Assembly: GCA_040905145.1 (NCBI GenBank)
Contig: JBBDSC010000054.1
Span: forward strand, 1 to 9,873
From: DATGMS01 sp040905145
Lineage (GTDB): Bacteria; Bacteroidota; Bacteroidia; Cytophagales; Cyclobacteriaceae
Direction: 5' to 3'
DNA length: 9,873 nucleotides
Part shown: in pieces, positions 6,680 through 9,873 of the stretch
Position numbering within the stretch: the stretch's first letter is position 1
Layout of the letters: each line of letters starts with the position of its first letter
Notes under the pieces: model-generated
Database searches by the model: none
Told to the model about the DNA's origin: nothing
The model's input: the letters and a program-made list of their open reading frames with translations, nothing else
Made by a program: the position numbers and the translations under genes

Positions 6680-6757
6680 ATGATCGGCGAAAATAGCACT
6701 GATGCTTATGAAGAACGAAAAAAGGTGCTTGAATGGGATAAAAAGAAGTATGGTTAA
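6680..6757 (+). CDS. 25-residue micro-ORF of unknown function (doubtful)
   Basis: An ATG 17 bp after the peroxiredoxin opens 25 codons: MIGENSTDAYEERKKVLEWD then KKKYG. The peptide is highly charged with no membrane segment. It would be dismissed, except that a related, stop-interrupted stretch occurs about 400 bp downstream (7086-7145), sharing EERK, LE, DK and K in the same register. This suggests that both descend from a real coding sequence. It lies ahead of the terminator, so it would be on the peroxiredoxin transcript. It could be a true small protein or the tail of a lost larger one. I do not recognise the family. Confidence 0.3.
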   Translation: MIGENSTDAYEERKKVLEWDKKKYG

Positions 6758-6775
6758 TTCCCAATTGTTTTAAAC

Positions 6776-6820
6776 AATAGAGCCTATAGGTTTAACCGAT
6801 AGGCTCTATTCTATTTTTTA
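6776..6820 (+). terminator. Strong rho-independent terminator after the peroxiredoxin
   Basis: The arms AATAGAGCCTATAGG (6776-6790) and CCGATAGGCTCTATT (6796-6810) form a 15-bp stem with a single mismatch and a 5-nt TTTAA loop. The U-rich run CTATTTTTTA follows. It ends the peroxiredoxin unit on the + strand and separates it from the epimerase module. Confidence 0.9.
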
Positions 6821-6906
6821 ATCACTTAAAATAAATTCACCAACAAAGTTGGGGAGATTTTGAATCTGCTTTAGCAAGATTGGCATTCTAGGTAGCTTTC
6901 TCATTT

Positions 6907-6934
6907 TTGTCACTATCCGGTATAACTATTTTTG
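6907..6934 (+). promoter_or_regulatory. Bacteroidota-type promoter candidate (TTG-N17-TATTTTTG)
   Basis: TTG at 6907-6909 is followed, after 17 bp, by TATTTTTG at 6927-6934, an exact match to the TAnnTTTG -7 element of the phylum's primary sigma factor. It points toward the epimerase gene. The start codon is about 270 bp further on, which would give a long leader containing both dyads. The site is short and the region AT-rich, so a chance match is quite possible. Confidence 0.4.
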
Positions 6935-6982
6935 AGATACACCAAATCTGACCACCATTCCAGGGGTAAATTTATACTAAAT

Positions 6983-7013
6983 TTTGTACATCTTATCCAA
7001 GATTATGTACAAA
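6983..7013. repeat. Perfect 9-bp inverted repeat with 13-bp spacer, operator candidate
   Basis: TTTGTACAT (6983-6991) and ATGTACAAA (7005-7013) are exact reverse complements, separated by 13 bp. Their centres are 22 bp apart, about two helical turns, which suits a dimeric regulator bound to one face of the DNA. Inner bases (ATCTT and AAGAT) can also pair, so an RNA hairpin is an alternative. The cognate protein is unknown. Confidence 0.5.
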
Positions 7014-7036
7014 TACTTTTTAATTCAGCATGTTTA

Positions 7037-7050
7037 TTGTATTAATACAA
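7037..7050. repeat. Perfect 14-bp palindrome TTGTATTAATACAA
   Basis: The sequence is identical to its reverse complement. Its half-site TTGTA/TACAA also occurs in the inverted repeat about 25 bp upstream, and TACAA recurs at about 7194 just before the epimerase start. The repeated half-site hints at cooperative binding of one regulator. AT-richness of the region weakens the case. Confidence 0.4.
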
Positions 7051-7085
7051 GTAGATGCCCTTCAAAAAAATATGCGATCGGGAAA

Positions 7086-7145
7086 ATGAATACGCAGGAA
7101 TAGGAAGAGCGAAAAGCTATATTGGAAAGAGATAAGGTAAAGTAG
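7086..7145 (+). pseudogene. Broken copy of the micro-ORF at 6680-6757
   Basis: Reading from ATG 7086 gives MNTQE, a TAG, then EERKAILERDKVK and another TAG. Nine of the 13 residues after the first stop match the intact micro-ORF (EERKKVLEWDKKK). The first TAG stands where that ORF has TAT (Tyr). The bases are also similar (GAAGAGCGAAAA against GAAGAACGAAAA). It is called as a decayed duplicate; the short length keeps confidence low. Confidence 0.3.
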
Positions 7146-7209
7146 CTATAGAAACCTGAAATGTAAAAATGCAAGCACACCTTTCTTAGTTATACAAATT
7201 TTTACCCTC

Positions 7210-8316
7210 ATGGAACAATTTATCCATAAATCAACACCTCTGAATACCGGTGCCAGGGATTCAAATAAGGAAACAGTAATCGTTACGGGCAGCAGCGGGT
7301 TAATAGGCACTCAAATCATTAAAAGACTGGCTAAAAAATTCCGTATCATCGGACTGGACAGGGTCGGGAACCCTTATCCACCAATAGAAGCCGAATGCGT
7401 ATGCTTTGACATTACATCGGAAGGAAGCATAAGGGCAGCAATGGAACGGGTATGTTATGGCTATGGGGAAAAAATAGCTTCTGTAATCCACCTTGCCGCT
7501 TATTATGATTTTTCCGGAAAACCAAGCCCTCTGTACGAGGAAGTGACAGTAAAAGGCACTGAAAGGTTTATCAAGGTCTTACAGGATTTTGATGTGGGTC
7601 AATTTATTTTTTCAAGTACCAATCTTATATACAAACCCACCTCACCCGGAAATAAAATTAATGAGGATTTTCCTTTAGCGCCTAACTGGGACTATCCCGA
7701 ATCAAAAGTGGATACCGAGGAGATCATCCGCGCAAACAGGGGGGATATGCATGCCGTCCTTTTACGGTTGGCAGGTGTATATGATGATGAAGGGCATTCC
7801 ATACCCATTGCACATCAGGTACAGCGCATTTACGAGAAACAGTTCACCGGTCATTTTTTCTCGGGCGATATTTCACATGGCAATGTTTTCCTGCATATGG
7901 ATGATTTAATGGATGCATTTGAAAAAACGGTAGAGAATAGAGAGGTACTTCCCGAAGAAATAGCCATTAACATTGGCGAACCAGAAACTCCCAGTTATGA
8001 AGAATTACAGCGTAAAATCGGGAGACTTATTCATGGAGAAGAATGGGAAACTTATGAAGTGCCTAAATCTATTGCCAAGTTAGGAGCTTGGAGTATGGAT
8101 ATTTTTGGTGATCCATTTATTAAGCCCTGGATGATAGACAGGGCCGACGATCATTATGAACTGGATATATCACGTGCCAGGGAATTGCTCCACTGGGAGC
8201 CTAAGCACTCTTTGATGGCCAGCCTCCCAAAAATAATCGAAAAATTTATGTCAGACCCCCTGGCCTGGTACAAGGAAAATAAGCTTGACCCTCCGTCAGA
8301 ATTGGAAAAGAATTAG
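7210..8316 (+). CDS. NAD-dependent epimerase/dehydratase (extended SDR)
   Basis: This 368-residue cytoplasmic oxidoreductase has a Rossmann fold. The N-terminal dinucleotide motif is VIVTGSSGLIG (23-33), an acidic residue ends strand two (IGLD, 47-50) and favours NAD(H), and DIT (67-69) and HLAAYYD (94-100) are the standard adenine- and NNAG-site positions. The catalytic set is S135/S136 (FSSTNLIY) with Y162 and K166 in YPESK. The C-terminal half (VFLHMDDLMDAF, then INIGEPETPSYEEL) is the substrate-binding part of extended SDRs such as UDP-sugar epimerases. Substrate cannot be told; a nucleotide sugar is the default but is not shown. The first 20 residues are an unconserved polar leader, so a later start is possible, though no good ATG precedes the Rossmann strand. 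It stands 50 bp upstream of the SPW-VKOR membrane protein, suggesting an operon. Confidence 0.9.
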   Translation: MEQFIHKSTPLNTGARDSNKETVIVTGSSGLIGTQIIKRLAKKFRIIGLDRVGNPYPPIEAECVCFDITSEGSIRAAMERVCYGYGEKIASVIHLAAYYDFSGKPSPLYEEVTVKGTERFIKVLQDFDVGQFIFSSTNLIYKPTSPGNKINEDFPLAPNWDYPESKVDTEEIIRANRGDMHAVLLRLAGVYDDEGHSIPIAHQVQRIYEKQFTGHFFSGDISHGNVFLHMDDLMDAFEKTVENREVLPEEIAINIGEPETPSYEELQRKIGRLIHGEEWETYEVPKSIAKLGAWSMDIFGDPFIKPWMIDRADDHYELDISRARELLHWEPKHSLMASLPKIIEKFMSDPLAWYKENKLDPPSELEKN

Positions 8317-8366
8317 GAAAATGAATATTTGCTATATTTTTACCAACTTATAAAGAAGTGTACCTT

Positions 8367-9873
8367 ATGGAAAATCAAAACCAAAATAAGCCCCAACATG
8401 GTGGGGGAATGGGAAAGCGTGGCGTAACACGACCCATGATGCAAATGGAAAAGGAGGATAAGCAAAGCCCTGAAGGGGATAAAGGAAACGAAAATAAGAA
8501 TAGTGGCCATGATATGATGAGCAATGACCAACGGAAGGAAATGCTGCACATGCACCATATGCAAACCCTCTGGATCTATTGGACACTGGTGATCCTGGGC
8601 ATCTGGATGGTTGCCTCGCCGCTTACCTTTGATTATGGAAAAAATGTGGTAGAACCGGGTGGTGGGCGCGATGTGTGGCTTTCCATGGGCGAACGTATCG
8701 CTGCCATGAAATGGAGCGACATCCTCAGCGGACTGTTGCTGATCTTTTTTGGGTGGCGGTCATTGACCCCTGACCGCCCCTATAGTGTATGGATCTGTTG
8801 CTTTGTTGGCATATGGATCAGTATGGCACCGCTTATCTTTTGGGCACCAACTGCAGTGGCCTATCTGAATGGGACTTTGGTTGGCGCTTTGGTCATAGCA
8901 CTAACCATATTGATACCCGGTATGCCCAATATGATCATGTACATGAAAATGGGTTCCGAAGTCCCCCAGGGCTGGAGCTACAACCCTTCAAGCTGGCCAC
9001 AGCGCTGGATCATGATCGTGCTGGGCTTTGTCGGCTGGATCGTCTCCCGCTACCTGGGCGCGTTCCAGCTGGGATATATCGATTACGCCTGGGACCCTTT
9101 TTTTGGTGATAGCAGTATGCAGGTATTGAATTCCTCCATGTCGCACTCCTGGCCGATATCAGATGCCGCATTGGGCTCATTGGCTTATACAATTGAATTC
9201 TTGATGGCCTATATGGGCAGTCCCTCCCGCTGGCGTACCATGCCCTGGATGGTGGCCCTATTTGGCATTCTGGTTGTGCCCCTCGGGTTTGTCAGCATCT
9301 TTTTAGTGATCTCGCAGCCGTTGGCAGTGGGTGCCTGGTGTACCCTTTGCCTCGTAACGGCTGCCATTATGCTGCCCATGATCCCGCTGGAAATAGACGA
9401 GGTGATTGCCATGGGCCAGCACATGGTGAAGGCCAAGCGGAGGGGTGATTCTTTATGGAAGGTTTTCTGGAAAGGCGGCGAACCCTTGGAACATAACACC
9501 GATGAACGCTCCCCGGAACTAATGGAACTTCCTAAAAGCCCTTGGAAGGTATTTATAGCTTCCATCTGGGGCATGAGTTTCCCATGGACGCTAACCCTAT
9601 CAACCATCCTGGGCATCTGGCTGATGTTTGCACCTGCCGTGTTTGGCGTGGGCATTGAAACCCTGGCAGCGGATATAAACCATTTGGGCGGGGCCCTTAT
9701 TGCTGTGGTGGCAGTTGTGTGTATGGGAGAGGTGCTGAGAATAGGGCGGTATTTTAATGTACTATTGGGTCTGGTGGTGGCCGTTGCCCCCTGGTTTGTG
9801 CAGGACAGCACGCTGACTCTCAACATCAGCGGTGCTGTTGCAGGCATTATCGTAGCTGCTCTTTCTATCCCCC
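8367..9873 (+). CDS. SPW-repeat/VKOR-like multi-span membrane protein (3' truncated by window)
   Basis: An uninterrupted frame from ATG 8367 runs to the window edge (502 codons, no stop). Residues 1-66 form a polar, Met/His-rich cytoplasmic-looking tail (MMQMEKED; HDMMSNDQ; MLHMHHM). Residues about 68-135 resemble an SPW repeat (LWIYWTLVILGIWMVASPLTF, then WSDILSGLLLIFFGW). A repeat-like unit follows at about 141-183 (VWICCFVGIWISMAPLIF, then LNGTLVGALVIAL). Residues about 213-345 look like vitamin K epoxide reductase: VLNSSMSHSWPISDAALGSLAY (253-274) and the redox motif WCTLC (C325, C328). A last SPW-like unit begins at about 393 (WGMSFPWTLT, LGIWLMFAP). VKOR proteins pass electrons between quinone and thiols across the membrane. 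The usual loop cysteine pair before VLNSS is absent here. GC content rises at about 8560, where the membrane domain begins. Confidence 0.85.
   Translation, partial: MENQNQNKPQHGGGMGKRGVTRPMMQMEKEDKQSPEGDKGNENKNSGHDMMSNDQRKEMLHMHHMQTLWIYWTLVILGIWMVASPLTFDYGKNVVEPGGGRDVWLSMGERIAAMKWSDILSGLLLIFFGWRSLTPDRPYSVWICCFVGIWISMAPLIFWAPTAVAYLNGTLVGALVIALTILIPGMPNMIMYMKMGSEVPQGWSYNPSSWPQRWIMIVLGFVGWIVSRYLGAFQLGYIDYAWDPFFGDSSMQVLNSSMSHSWPISDAALGSLAYTIEFLMAYMGSPSRWRTMPWMVALFGILVVPLGFVSIFLVISQPLAVGAWCTLCLVTAAIMLPMIPLEIDEVIAMGQHMVKAKRRGDSLWKVFWKGGEPLEHNTDERSPELMELPKSPWKVFIASIWGMSFPWTLTLSTILGIWLMFAPAVFGVGIETLAADINHLGGALIAVVAVVCMGEVLRIGRYFNVLLGLVVAVAPWFVQDSTLTLNISGAVAGIIVAALSIP

Larger units (their letters stand above)
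6821..7209. other. AT-rich intergenic region upstream of the epimerase operon
   Basis: These 389 bp carry no intact gene. They contain a short hairpin (CCAAC-AAA-GTTGG, 6840-6852), a promoter-like site (6907-6934), an interrupted inverted repeat (6983-7013), a 14-bp palindrome (7037-7050) and a stop-interrupted copy of the micro-ORF (7086-7145), each discussed separately. The density of dyads suggests a control region for the epimerase and membrane-protein genes. Confidence 0.6.

Noticed and set aside
8789..9109. 106-codon + strand frame
   Set aside because: It is out of frame within the membrane-protein gene, and its peptide has no helices or motifs. The in-frame reading is clearly protein-like.
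9209..9847. 212-codon open frame on the minus strand
   Set aside because: It lies antisense inside the SPW-VKOR frame, which gives coherent membrane helices and motifs. The antisense peptide is low-complexity, rich in Pro/Thr/Ser/Arg and has no domain.

Overview
The window looks like a copper (or copper/silver) resistance locus from a member of the Bacteroidota, followed by a second, apparently separate redox/membrane module. The phylum call rests on the types of protein present: a CusB-like adaptor with a C-terminal DUF3347 domain, a stand-alone DUF3347 lipoprotein, a secreted HMA protein ending in a CC motif, and an HMA-AraC fusion regulator. Weak Shine-Dalgarno sites, AT-rich spacers and one TTG-N17-TAnnTTTG promoter-like site agree with it. 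Genus cannot be told. All recognisable genes are on the + strand.

Region 1 (1-4881), metal efflux and periplasmic metal handling. The window opens in the last 44 codons of a CusA-type RND pump. A TolC-family outer-membrane channel follows 12 bp later, and then a CusB-type adaptor that overlaps the channel gene by 17 bp. The adaptor carries an N-terminal heavy-metal-binding zinc-ribbon-like domain and a C-terminal DUF3347 domain. Next come a Met-rich DUF3347 lipoprotein, a secreted HMA-domain protein and a Met-containing coiled-coil lipoprotein. Together they read as pump, channel, adaptor and a set of periplasmic metal binders that could hand Cu(I) to the pump, taking the place that CusF has in Enterobacteria (inference).

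Region 2 (4882-5753), regulator and remnants. A 42-codon stretch keeps only the C-terminal helix of a class I cytochrome c with no haem motif, evidently a gene remnant. It is followed by a regulator that joins an HMA-like CxxC domain to an AraC-type DNA-binding domain, and by an unannotated 41-residue Met/Cys-containing single-span membrane protein.

Region 3 (5754-6820). After a 271-bp AT-rich spacer comes a 1-Cys (Prx6-type) peroxiredoxin, then a 25-codon micro-ORF and a strong intrinsic terminator that closes the transcription unit.

Region 4 (6821-7209) is intergenic: one promoter-like site, a perfect 9-bp inverted repeat, a perfect 14-bp palindrome sharing TTGTA half-sites with it, and a broken second copy of the micro-ORF.

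Region 5 (7210-9873) holds an extended-SDR NAD-dependent epimerase/dehydratase and, 50 bp downstream, a multi-span membrane protein combining SPW repeats with a VKOR-like domain. That gene runs off the right edge. It has a CxxC but lacks the usual loop cysteines, and its base composition rises sharply where the membrane part begins.

The best candidates for something under-described are the DUF3347 pair as a copper relay, the HMA-AraC sensor with its tiny membrane-protein neighbour, and the epimerase plus SPW-VKOR pair.
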